This document shows, piece after piece, positions 7,172 through 18,300 of a DNA stretch of 32,541 bases. Source of the DNA: a virus; IMG/VR virus record IMGVR_UViG_3300009164_000211, positions 1 to 32,541 of that record, one strand, 5' to 3'. Each line of letters begins with the position of its first letter. The stretch's first letter is position 1. Position numbers and translations under genes: made by a program. The notes below the pieces were generated by a model. The model made no database searches. It was not told the origin of the DNA and worked only from the letters and a program-made list of their open reading frames with translations.

Positions 7172-10100
7172 ATGGCTATAGGGCGAGTTAGTGGTTTAAT
7201 GCTCAAGTCGAACCTGGAACGCCAGGGCATCGACTTATCATTTGAAACTGATCTATTATATCTTGATGTAACTAATAATCGAATTGGCGTTCGAAATAAC
7301 GCCCCCACCAAAACTCTGGATATCACCGGCGATGCAGCCATCAGCGGCACAGTCACAGTCACCACAGAAATCAGGTCAGGCAATTTAAGCCTGAGCTCCA
7401 ACACACTCAGCAGTACAAATGTAAACGGTAACATTCTTGTTCGCCCCGACGGCACCGGCAAAGTAATAATCGGTACCGCAACAGATGCCGGCAATTACAT
7501 GTTGCAGGTAGAAGGTAACATTCGTGCCACAGGTAACATTGTTGCCAACGGAAACATCATACTTGGTGATTCCAACACAGACAGCATCACAGTCAATGCA
7601 GACTTTGCCACAGGTCTAACGCCAGACTTAGATGATACGTATTCTCTAGGTTCATCCACTAAAAGATGGCAAGGCGTGTTTTCCACAATCTATGGCGGCT
7701 CAAATCAGAACATTGTTCTAAGTCCTTCGGGCACAGGTAAAGTATCCATCGCAGATAATACCAAACTGTCAATTGGTGGCGGCACCAGTGGCTATGTGTT
7801 GACCACTGACGGCAATGGCGTACTGACTTGGTCCAGCGTGTCGTCCCTATCAGCCGCAGTGGTTGGCAACACCGTGACACTGGGTGCGCCAACAGACGCT
7901 AGTTTAACTAGTCCCGGTGCAACCAATGCCTGGACCACTGCAACAACAGTGACAGATGCCATTGACGACTTAAATGAAATGATGTTGAACGTTGCCAAAG
8001 GCACGTTTGTTGGCAATGTCGACTTTACTGCTACGACTCTAGCAGGGCCCAGCCCTGTGACCACTACATTTACTGCAACCTACAGCGGCACACCCACTAC
8101 CTATCTATGGAATTTTGGTGACGGCACAACTGCATCAACTGGGCCCACAGTCACTAAGACATATACACAGTCAGCTGGCGGACAATATACAGTATCAGTG
8201 ACAGTCAGTAATAGTGGCGGGTCCGGCACTGGTAGTACTGGTACTAAGTCTAGAACTAATTATATTACACTGTACACACCAAACCCCACAGCAAGTTTTA
8301 CTTTAAACAAGACAGCAGTGGACACCGGTGGTGCAGTGTTGTTGACCAACACCAGTACCAATGCTGACAGTTATGTAATTTACTGGGGCGACGGATCAAC
8401 TGACACAGTTTCATCTAACAGTGTGGCAGGCGGAGTGGGTGGCGGCACAATTAGTCACACCTATGCGGTGACAGGCACGGCTGACACTAGGTATCAGCCC
8501 TATATTATTGCCACTAGTTCAACAGCCGCAGCCGCTCCAGATGTGGTGTCGGTGACCAGCAGTACACAAAATGTCTATGTGTATAAAACACATTCACCAT
8601 CATACACTTATACCACTCTAACTGGCAACAACGATTACTCGTTGTCGCCCAATGGCTGGAATGTGACATTTACTAACACAACTGCCGCAGGAGTGGGAGC
8701 AACGTCTACTTTCAGCGGCAACAAATACCGATGGGATTGGGGTGATAGTACATACACCGATGTCAACAGCGGCAGTGGCAGTGCAGGCGACAGAAGTGTG
8801 GCCATTGCACATAAATTTAGCTTGACTGATCCAGCAGTGCAACAAACATTTACTGTTACCTTAAAGGTCTATAATGGCCATGCATCAAGTCCGTTCAGCT
8901 CGACTACGCAGACTGTGACAGTTAACCCAGATCCACAGGCGGTGTTCTCTGGAGCAGCGGTAACAGCGTCTGACAGAACTGGCGACTCTACTCGCACTGG
9001 TTATTACTTCACCGACTTAGCTGGAGTCAATCGTGCAATAATGCGATTCACCAACAGTTCATTGAACACCAACAGTTATAAATGGACTTGGGGTGACACC
9101 ACAGACAGCGGCACACTGGCCGAAGGTGTAGCAGGTACGCCTACAGGTGGCACATTGGATCACACGTACACAGCCACTGGCACATACAACGTGGCACTAT
9201 TATCAACTGGAACATACAGTGAGAGTGCGTCCGACGATACAAAAACACAAACTGGATATATTTCAATATTGGCCGCACCAGCGGCACCAGCCGGATTGAG
9301 CAGTAAAACATTGTCAATGAGCACAGCCAGTGTGGGTACAAGTCCATATTTGGCGGCCCTGGCCACAGATAACTCGGGCACTGCACCCTCAGCGGGCGTG
9401 GCCGTGACACGTTACCTCAGCGGCACAGTGGCTACCAACACTGTGGCCGATGTGTACAATGCCTACACTGGCACGTTGTCAGCGGAATTTAACGGCGTGG
9501 CCGACGGCAGCAGAGCAATGACCAGTGGCGACGATGCTGGTACGTATACAAACCTAGTCATCTCGCAAGACCGTGATGCACATGCGGCTGATCCGGCCAC
9601 TTATCCCACTAACTTCTACAAAGTGTTTAGTGCAAATCATACCAAGGCATTGGCCGGAGTTAGTGTTGGGTATAATGATATCAGGTTGACTCACTCTACC
9701 ACTGGTAATACTAATAAAGTGGCTTTTGTCAAAGATGATGTAACAGTGGTGCCAACAGTTGACTTAGCAGTTGCAACATTGGCCACTGGCACTGCTGGCA
9801 CACTGAGATATATTTCAGGTGTGCCGTACTTTAACACTGGTAGTCCCACAGTTACGTTGACTGGTGCAAGTTTATATGACTGGATCGGCCAAACATATCA
9901 AAATACAACAACACCATTCCAAATTGAGCCCAGCGGAACAAATGCTGAAAGCACAACTGGCAATGTTGTGGCCAGCCAAACAAAAACATATGCAACCTTG
10001 GATGGCGCCACAACATTCCTCAGCAGTGGTATACCCAAGGCCAACACTGGCAAGAACAGTGGGTCTCCCTACGCTATAGGAGTGCAAACCATCAACGTTG

Positions 10101-10867
10101 CACCAGCCAGCACTGCGGCAGTGCAGACAATTAAATTTAGAGCCACCAACGTCAACGGCAACGGCAATTATGCCACACACAGTAAAAATATTCAAGTGTT
10201 TACTGCAACCCCCAGCGGATTTGTAGAAGATAATATTGGTTGTAGTTCGTCATTGGGTGCAACATACACAGATGCAGCCAAGCGTATTTTAATCACTGGT
10301 GCCAGTGGAGCAAACCCTGCATACAACAGTGCAACAAATTATTATACCAGCAGTTTGTTTAGCGGTGCAGTAACAGTGGCCGGCACAGACGAATCAATTG
10401 TTCGTTGGAATCAGTTAAAGCACTTTGCCACTGATCTAAGCGGTTACTTGCCAGTTGGTCCGGACTTGGCCACAGGCCGCAGTGGCACTCAGTACTTCCG
10501 TGGTGCATTCCGTAGAACAAACGTTGCAAGTTTTTACGTTACTATTACAGGTAAGATCAGCGGATTTAAGATTGCCGCACCTGGTACTACCATCGACAGC
10601 ACTAGCTCAACCAATGGTTGGTTAGATGCCACAGTGCAGTATGCAGGCGCAGGTGTGCCGGGTGCAAACACAGGCGCAGGCGGCAACGGCAGCAACGGCT
10701 GTGCGTTAACCGGTGCAGACAGAATTTCAACAGGGTCAGTTATTAGCGGCACGACTTATAGATTAACTTTAGGTAGTGAAAATTTATCCAATGCTACAGG
10801 AGGACAATTACTGTTTAGCATTGCCCTTGCTTCCGGCGATTACATTACTTCGTTGAGTTTTAGCTAA
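7172..10867 (+). CDS. Large PKD-domain fibre/virion protein (1231 aa)
   Basis: The N-terminus GRVSGLMLKSNLERQGIDLS followed by FETDLLYLDVTNNRIGV is a conserved head of T4-like cyanophage structural proteins. A strand-repeat region with NTLSST...GNILVRPDGTGKV and LDDTYSLGSSTKRWQGVFST follows, then TVTDAIDDLNEMM. Four PKD-type Ig-like domains come next, each marked by a WGDG/FGDG-like turn: WNFGDGTT near 313, IYWGDGST near 402, WDWGDSTY near 521 and WTWGDTTD near 637. The last 500 residues are a non-repetitive module with YFRGAFRRTNVASFYVTITG, NGWLDATVQYAGAGVPGAN and an end LASGDYITSLSFS. PKD domains are known in carbohydrate- and surface-binding proteins, so adhesion is plausible. Translation of the next gene is coupled by TAATG. 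Confidence 0.75.
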   Translation: MAIGRVSGLMLKSNLERQGIDLSFETDLLYLDVTNNRIGVRNNAPTKTLDITGDAAISGTVTVTTEIRSGNLSLSSNTLSSTNVNGNILVRPDGTGKVIIGTATDAGNYMLQVEGNIRATGNIVANGNIILGDSNTDSITVNADFATGLTPDLDDTYSLGSSTKRWQGVFSTIYGGSNQNIVLSPSGTGKVSIADNTKLSIGGGTSGYVLTTDGNGVLTWSSVSSLSAAVVGNTVTLGAPTDASLTSPGATNAWTTATTVTDAIDDLNEMMLNVAKGTFVGNVDFTATTLAGPSPVTTTFTATYSGTPTTYLWNFGDGTTASTGPTVTKTYTQSAGGQYTVSVTVSNSGGSGTGSTGTKSRTNYITLYTPNPTASFTLNKTAVDTGGAVLLTNTSTNADSYVIYWGDGSTDTVSSNSVAGGVGGGTISHTYAVTGTADTRYQPYIIATSSTAAAAPDVVSVTSSTQNVYVYKTHSPSYTYTTLTGNNDYSLSPNGWNVTFTNTTAAGVGATSTFSGNKYRWDWGDSTYTDVNSGSGSAGDRSVAIAHKFSLTDPAVQQTFTVTLKVYNGHASSPFSSTTQTVTVNPDPQAVFSGAAVTASDRTGDSTRTGYYFTDLAGVNRAIMRFTNSSLNTNSYKWTWGDTTDSGTLAEGVAGTPTGGTLDHTYTATGTYNVALLSTGTYSESASDDTKTQTGYISILAAPAAPAGLSSKTLSMSTASVGTSPYLAALATDNSGTAPSAGVAVTRYLSGTVATNTVADVYNAYTGTLSAEFNGVADGSRAMTSGDDAGTYTNLVISQDRDAHAADPATYPTNFYKVFSANHTKALAGVSVGYNDIRLTHSTTGNTNKVAFVKDDVTVVPTVDLAVATLATGTAGTLRYISGVPYFNTGSPTVTLTGASLYDWIGQTYQNTTTPFQIEPSGTNAESTTGNVVASQTKTYATLDGATTFLSSGIPKANTGKNSGSPYAIGVQTINVAPASTAAVQTIKFRATNVNGNGNYATHSKNIQVFTATPSGFVEDNIGCSSSLGATYTDAAKRILITGASGANPAYNSATNYYTSSLFSGAVTVAGTDESIVRWNQLKHFATDLSGYLPVGPDLATGRSGTQYFRGAFRRTNVASFYVTITGKISGFKIAAPGTTIDSTSSTNGWLDATVQYAGAGVPGANTGAGGNGSNGCALTGADRISTGSVISGTTYRLTLGSENLSNATGGQLLFSIALASGDYITSLSFS

Positions 10868-12264
10868 TGGCAGTCAGTGACACACAAAAATTAGACTATA
10901 CGTGGAAGAAGTTAGGTTACGGCCTTACTAAAACCGACACGACTGCAAATAAAGAAGCGTATAACGAGGCTATTGCTAGTCCGTTATTATTACGTGGCGA
11001 CAAAGTTTGGCAACAAGCTGGTACTATACCAACAGTCCAGCCTAGTTCTTCAGCAGGTGTTGTAACGGTTTACAAAGATGGTTCAGCCACTCCTACAGTA
11101 GAATGTACAGAAGACATTACTGCAACGGCAAGACGTACATGGAAAACCGGCTTAACAGACTGGATTCCAGTTGAATTTGGTTCAACATATCAAATTAAAG
11201 TTTATATTGATAGTGCCAGTGCAGCCGCACCCCAGACCACAGGCACCCAGGCTTTTGCCGCAGGCGCATCATTGGTTGCCGCGGATCAATGGTTCTTTGA
11301 TTATCAGTCTGGTGTACTACATTTTCTAGACACAAACTTACCTAGCGGTTTAACATCTGGTAAGAAGATTTATATTGTCGGCGCCCGCTATACAGGCCTA
11401 TTTGGTGTCGGCGGTGGCACAGGCGTCGCCAGCGACTTAGCTAATTTCCATTTTGAAGATAACACAGTTTCTACCACTAATACCAACGGGTCAATCATTC
11501 TTGACCCGGCTGGCAGCGGAACAATTATCCTTAATTCCAAAGTTGGCGTCAACAGTGCATCTGCCCCAGCATATAGTTTAAGTGTTATAGGCACAGATGC
11601 CATTTTGGTGCCTGTGGGTACATCTTCAAATCGACCAGTAACAGTAACAGATGGTCTAATTCGATACAATACTACAACAGCAGATTTCGAAGGATATAGT
11701 AATGGGTCCTGGAAATCCATAGGTAGTACGGTCACTGCGTCTTTAGAAAGTTTCACCGGCGACAGTGTCACCACAGCTTTTACTTTAGCTAGCGTAATAG
11801 ATCAAAATCTTGCAATAGTTACGCTCAGTGGTGTTTTACAAAATCCCGGAGATAGCTATTCCGTCACAGGAAATGTCCTGACTTTCAGCGAAGCACCAGG
11901 TACAGATTTAGAAATTAGAGTTAGGGCGTTTGGCAGTATATCGGCATTAACTGCTAGTATTAGTTCAAATACCATAGAGTCTGTTACTTCTAGTGGAAAA
12001 ATAATTGACGCCTGGCCATATAATTCTAAAAATAGTGCAGATTATTTTATTCAAGCTACCAACACCACTGGCGAACTTCAGAACATTAAGATGCAAGTGT
12101 TGACCAATGGCACCACAGTAGTTAAAAATGAGTACGGGCATTTGGAAACATCAACTAATTTAATGGGGTTGAGTGTGGCGTTAAATGCAGGACAAGTAGA
12201 GGTCACAGCCTCGGCCACAGCAGGTAATACCTTGACAATAAAATGGTCAAGAACTCTACTGTAG
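10867..12264 (+). CDS. Fibre/virion protein with type-1 C-terminal domain (465 aa)
   Basis: Starts MAVSDTQKLDYTWKKLGYGL, a head typical of T4-like cyanophage virion proteins, followed by a compact region (DKVWQQAGTIP, RTWKTGLTDWIPVEFG, WFFDYQSGVLHFLD). It then carries modules shared with the 2300-residue protein: NTVSTTNTNGSIILDPAGSG, the SSNRPVTVTDGLIRYNTTT unit with FEGYSNGSWKSIG, and the GVLQNPGDSYSVTGNVLTFS unit. From about residue 380 it ends in the type-1 C-terminal domain (IDAWPYNSKNSADYFIQATN ... TNGTTVVKNEYGHL) found in two other fibres here. It begins on the stop of the PKD gene, so the two are probably partners in one fibre or at the baseplate. Confidence 0.7.
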   Translation: MAVSDTQKLDYTWKKLGYGLTKTDTTANKEAYNEAIASPLLLRGDKVWQQAGTIPTVQPSSSAGVVTVYKDGSATPTVECTEDITATARRTWKTGLTDWIPVEFGSTYQIKVYIDSASAAAPQTTGTQAFAAGASLVAADQWFFDYQSGVLHFLDTNLPSGLTSGKKIYIVGARYTGLFGVGGGTGVASDLANFHFEDNTVSTTNTNGSIILDPAGSGTIILNSKVGVNSASAPAYSLSVIGTDAILVPVGTSSNRPVTVTDGLIRYNTTTADFEGYSNGSWKSIGSTVTASLESFTGDSVTTAFTLASVIDQNLAIVTLSGVLQNPGDSYSVTGNVLTFSEAPGTDLEIRVRAFGSISALTASISSNTIESVTSSGKIIDAWPYNSKNSADYFIQATNTTGELQNIKMQVLTNGTTVVKNEYGHLETSTNLMGLSVALNAGQVEVTASATAGNTLTIKWSRTLL

Positions 12265-12286
12265 TAATAACAATATATCAATCAAA

Positions 12287-12294
12287 ACTAAATA
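12287..12294 (+). promoter_or_regulatory. Late promoter ACTAAATA
   Basis: Same ACTAAATAT nonamer as before the gp67-like gene. Predicted start near 12300, giving a 61-nt leader for the 2300-residue fibre gene. Confidence 0.65.
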
Positions 12295-12301
12295 TGAGCA
12301 A

Positions 12302-12330
12302 CAGGAAAAGAGATGGTACTCTTTCTCCTG
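12302..12330 (+). promoter_or_regulatory. 5' leader hairpin before giant fibre gene
   Basis: CAGGA+AAAGAG (12302-12312) pairs with CTCTTT+TCCTG (12319-12330) with one bulged C and a 6-nt loop, 11 bp in all. It starts about +3 of the predicted transcript. A TTTTT run at 12336-12340 lies 5 nt beyond the stem, so weak attenuation is possible, though a terminator just after a promoter would be odd. Confidence 0.55.
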
Positions 12331-12360
12331 ACGGATTTTTACATCAAAAGGAAGCAATAA

Positions 12361-15300
12361 ATGGCCATCACACGAATTAAAACGGATAACATCACTGACT
12401 TAGCTGTTACCGGTGGAAAGATCGCAAATTCTACGATCACTGGAGGCAAACTTGCTTCTAACTTAACATATGGATCAGACTTGATTGTTAGCGGTAACTT
12501 AACAGTCAATGGTACAACAACTACAGTGGCTTCGACTACTGTAACAGTTGCTGATCCGCTCTTATATCTTGCTTCCACTCAAACAGGCGCAGCAGCCATT
12601 GATGCTGGCTTTGTGGTAGAGCGTGGCAGCGACACCAACGTTGCTTTTATCTGGGACGAAAGTGCAGACCAGTTTGTGGCAATTAACACAACTGATACCG
12701 CCACAACCAGCGGCAATGTTGCTATTTCAAGCTATGCAAACTTTCAAGTAGCTACATTGACAGGCAGCACAGTTAATGGCGGAAACCTTCGCTTAACTGG
12801 CAACACAATTAGTTCAACTGATGGCAACGGCAACATTACATTGTCACCAGACGGCACTGGCGCTGTTCTTATCAACAGCGCCAACGATTTCAAAGTTGGT
12901 AAATTAACATCCGGTCGTGTGGTTGTTGCTGGTGCAAGTGGCGCATTATTAGATTCAAGTGCATTGACATTTAACAGCTCGACTGGTGCACTGGCTGCTA
13001 CATCTGTCAAAGGCGGCGATTTAACTCTTTCTACAACATACATTACCAGTGCCACTAACATTGACCTAAGCGCCAATGCAGGCGCAGGCACCATTGATAC
13101 ACACGGTTCGGTGATTACCGGACTAGGTACTCCCACAGCAAACTCAGACGCAGCCACAAAGAACTATGTTGACAATGCAGTCAGCGCAGGTGGCTCAACT
13201 ATCGGTCAAGACAATTCTGAAGTTACTGTTACAGACGACGGCAATATTGCTGGTAAAGTTGAAATTATCACCGACGGTGTGCTAAGAGCAACATTTAATG
13301 CCAGTGGATATACATCTACCCAAGCATTGGCTTCCGGTAATGTTAAAATTGATACCAACACGATCAGCACAACAAACACCAACGGCGACCTAACACTAGA
13401 TCCCAACGGTACAGGTAAAGTAGTCGTTGCCGCAGGCAACAGTTTACAAGTTAGTTCATTGACAGCAGGCCGTGTGGTATATGCTGGCACTGACGGCGTG
13501 TTAACAGACGAATCTGATTTAACATATAATGCCTCAACCAATACATTGTCAGCAGGTACATTTGCTGCCGCAACTGGTGTTACTATTGCTGGTCTAACAA
13601 CTGGCCATGTTCTTATTGCTGGTGCTAGTGGTGCAATTTCATCAGACGCTGATTTAACCTATACCACAGCTACTGATACATTGAGTGTAAAAAATCTAAC
13701 AGTTGCTACTAGCGTAACTTCGTCGTCGTTGACATCTGGACGAGTTGTACTAGCTGGCACGGCTGGCGTATTACAAGACAGCGCAGGCATTACCTACAGT
13801 GGCACTACAGTGACCACAGGTGCATTGACACTGAGCAGTGGCGCAGGCTACGGCACAGGTGCATTGACAGCAGTCAGTGCAACAGTCAGCGGTTTAACAT
13901 CTACCAGAGTATTATTTGCTGGTGTAGGCGGCGCAGTCAGTGACGCTTCAAACTTTACATATGCCACTAACTTACTAACTGTGCCTGGCGCAACACTAAG
14001 TGGCACATTAACTGCCAACAACGTAGACGTTGGCACATTGACAGCAGGTCGTGTTACATACGCCGCCGCAAGTGGTAGACTGACAGACGAAGCAGGCTTT
14101 GAATACGATGCCGCAACAAACACACTGTCAGTTGGTGCGTTGACACTGGGATCAGGGCTAACAGTAACTACACTGGGTGTAACTACACTGGCTACTTTGG
14201 CCAGTGCAAAAGTATCAGACTTGACTGCTGGTAGAATTACATTTGCTGGCACAGCAGGTGCGCTAGTCGATGATGCAGACTTAACATACAACAGCACTAC
14301 CAACGTGTTATCAGCAGTTAGCTTCAGTGGTACTAACGTGACCACTACCAATGCAACACACAGTTCATTGACAGCAGGTCGTGTTACATTTGCTGGCACA
14401 GCTGGTTTACTATCTGATGCAAGTACACTAACATTCAACAGCGGCACAGGCGCATTGACTGCCACATCTTTCGTTGGTAACTTAACTGGCCAAGTTAGCA
14501 CATTGAGCAACCATACCACTGATAACTTGTCTGAAGGTGCTACCAACAAGTACTTCAGCAACACCTTGGCTAGAGGCGCAGTCAGTGCCACTGGTTCATT
14601 ATCATACAACAGCACCACTGGTGTGTTTAGTTACTCCACTCCAAACACTGATGGTATTACACAAGGTGCTACCAACAAGTACTACAGCGATAGCTTGGTA
14701 GACTCACACCTAAGTGGCGGCACTGGTGTAAGTTACGCTTCGGGCGTAATCAGCATTGGGCAAGCAGTTGGTACTTCCAGCAACGTGACATTCGGTACTG
14801 TGACAGCTGACCTTAAGGGTGATGTTTATTCCAGCAACGGCCTAGTTAAAATTCTTGACAATGGCACAGATGGCACAGACGCTCAGGCCAACGTATTAGT
14901 AACTAAGTCGGCGCAAACAAGCATTACCAGCCTTGGTACCTTAACTGGACTGACAATGTCCGGCGCAATTGCCATGGGCACCAGCAAGATCACTGGCATG
15001 GGCGACCCAACACTGGCACAAGATGCTACCACTAAGAAATATGTTGATGACGCAGTTGCCGCAGGTGGTGCCACACTTACAATTGGTGATGGTACAGCCA
15101 CTGACTCCATTATTGTTGGTACTAACACACTGGTATTTGAAGGCACTGCCAACAACATCACAACCGCAGTTACAGACAATAAAGTTAAATTTAGCTTCCC
15201 AACTGACATTACTATTGCTGGTGTATTGACACAAACTGGTAACTTAAACGTTGCCACTAACAAGTTCAACGTTGTTGCCGCAAGTGGTAATACATCTATT

Positions 15301-18300
15301 GCTGGTACACTGGGTGTGGCCAGCGACCTTGCAGTTGCTACTAACAAGTTTACTGTAGCAGCCAGTTCTGGTAACACACTAGTTGCTGGTACATTAGATG
15401 CCACAGGTAACTTTGCAGTTGCCACCAACAAGTTTACTGTAGCAGCCAGTTCAGGCGACACCGCAGTTGCTGGTAGCTTGTCTGTTACAGGCAACTTAAC
15501 AGTCAACGGAACAACTACTACAGTTAACAGCACAACGATGACTGTTGATGATCCTGTCATTACAATTGGTGGTGACACAGCTCCTGCCAGCGATGACAAC
15601 AAAGACCGCGGTGTTGAATTTAGATATCACAATGGCAGTGCAGCCAAAGTTGGTTATTTTGGTTACAACGACTTAACTGGTAGGTTCACATTTATTCCTG
15701 ATGCAACAAATACCAGCGAAGTATTCACTGGTACAAAAGGTAATATTGATATTAACGATGTTTACATCAATGGCACAGCATCCACAGGTACTGGTGGCGT
15801 AGTCAGAGCAACAAGCCCAACATTGGTAACTCCAGCATTGGGTACACCTAGCAGTGCTACATTAACCAATGCAACTGGCTTGCCAGTGGCCACTGGTATC
15901 AGCGGCCTAGGCACAGGTGTTGCTACATTCTTGGCTACTCCAAGCAGTGCTAACTTAGCCACTGCGGTGACAGACGAGACAGGTTCGGGCGCACTGGTAT
16001 TTGCCATTAGCCCAAGTTTGGTTACACCAACAATTGGTTCAGCTGGTGCTAACTTCAGCGGTTCAACCAGCGGTACAGTTACATTGGTTGCCAATGCTGT
16101 GGCAGGTACTACTACAATTACACTACCAGCTTCAACTGGTACATTGATTACCACAGGCGACACAGGTAGCATTACCAGTGCAATGATTGCCAACAGTACC
16201 ATCGTCAACGAAGACATTAGTGCTACTGCGGCCATTGCCTACGGTAAACTAGCGTTAACTGGTGCAATTCTCAACGCTGACTTAGCTGGTTCAATTGCTG
16301 ATACTAAACTATCAACAATCAGTACAGCTGGTAAAGTAAGCAACTCTGCCACAACAGCCACTAGCTCAAACACTGTAAGTACCATTGTTCTACGTGACGC
16401 CAGCGGTAACTTTGCGGCAGGTACAATCACTGCCGCATTAACTGGCAACGTAACTGGTAACGTAACTGGCCAAGTCAGTACATTGAGCAATCACACTACT
16501 GACAACTTGTCAGAAGGCGCCATCAACAAGTACTTCAGTAACACAGCAACACGAGGTGCAGTCAGTGCCGCAGTCAGTGGAACTGGCTATGGCAACTTAA
16601 CTTACGACAGTGCAACAGGTGTGTTTACCTATGCTAAGGTCACAGATACTAACATTCGTGGAGCACTGAGTGCTGGCACAGGCGTATCTTACGACAGCGC
16701 CACTGGTGCAATTAGTATTGGACAAGCAGTTGGCACAGCCAGCGCAGTAACATTCAGTAGTGTTACTGCTACATTAAATTCTGGTGTAACAGCCGGCCAA
16801 GTATTATATTCCACAGGTGCCAACGGACAAGTAACAGGTGAAGCGGCTTTTGCATACAATGCCACAACAGACACACTGTCTGCGGTGAACATTTCAGCAA
16901 CTGGTATTACTTTATCAGGTATCACAGATACACGAGTACCGTTTGCCACAACAGGTGGACTGCTTACCAGCGATGCTGATTTTGCATATAATTCTACAAC
17001 AGACACACTGTCTGCCAAGAACCTAGCAACCACAGGCACTGCCACAATTGGTATAGTGGCTGCGACTACACTTAAAGCCAGTACTTTAACCAGCGGTCGT
17101 GTAACATTTGCCACAACTGCTGGCGAACTGACAGACTCTAGCTTGTTGACATTCAACAGTGGAACCGGTGTAGCAGGTGCAACTAGCTTTGCTGCCACAG
17201 GAGACATATCAGGTGCAACACTAAAAGGCACTGGTTTAACCAGCGGTCGTGTTGCGTTTGTCACTGGCGGCGGCGCAATTACTGATGCTTCAAGTCTAAC
17301 ATTTAACAGTGGAAGTAGTACTCTAACTACCACTAACCTAAGCGTTGGTACAGAAGCTGTGTTGGCCACTGCAAAAGTCACAGCATTAACTAATGGTCGT
17401 GTGGTGATTGCAGGAGCCGCAGGCGTCCTAGCTGATACTACAGCACTGTTGTTTGATGCAGGCACAGGCGCATTAACAATCACTGGTTCGGCGCAAGTTG
17501 ATAATATCAACTTAAACGGCAACACAGTTAGTGTAACTGACACCAACGGAATATTGTACCTTGCACCTAACGGTACTGGCACAGTTGATGTCAGCAGTAA
17601 GAAAATCACTAACTTGGCTGCTCCGGCAGCAGATACCGATGCCTCTACTAAGAAATATGTTGACGACAAATTTGGCACAGCGATATCATCAATCAGTGCC
17701 AACAACACCAGTGTAGCTATTACAGACAACAACGTTGCGGCAGGTGATGTCAGTGTTACAGTTGACGGTGTACTAGCTACAAAGACTACTACTTCAGCAT
17801 TTACTTCTTACAATACAATTGTTGTTGACAACTTGACATTAGATGGTAACACAATCAGTACCACAGACGTCAACGGTGACTTGACATTAGATCCTAACGG
17901 CAGCGGCTCTGTGGTTATTGCAGCTGGTTCTAACTTTAAGATCAGTGACTTATCAACTGCCAACAGAGTATTATACACAGGTGCATCTGGACTAGTAACT
18001 TCTAAGACAGGATTTACTTTTGCTCCAAGCACTGATACATTATCAGCACCAAATTTTGTAGCAAGTACATCATTGACAATCAGTGCAATTACTGCCAACA
18101 GAGTATTATACACTGCCGCAGACGGCTTGGTTACTTCTTCATCCAACTTAACATGGGATGGCAGTACAGAGACAATCACTGGTACATTGAATGTAACTGG
18201 CCAAGGTAACATTGACAACATTAGAATTGATGGCAACACCATTAGTTCTACTGACACAGACGGCGCAATCAACGTTGCACCCAACGGTGTTGGCGCAATT

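Noticed and set aside
16689-17732. Long open frame on the minus strand inside the giant fibre gene (and similar ones at 13848-14618, 14883-15602, 19554-20369, 22053-23036)
   Set aside because: They mirror the Thr/Gly/Ala-rich repeats of the + strand, giving Val/Leu/Pro/Ala-rich nonsense without ribosome sites; composition shadows.
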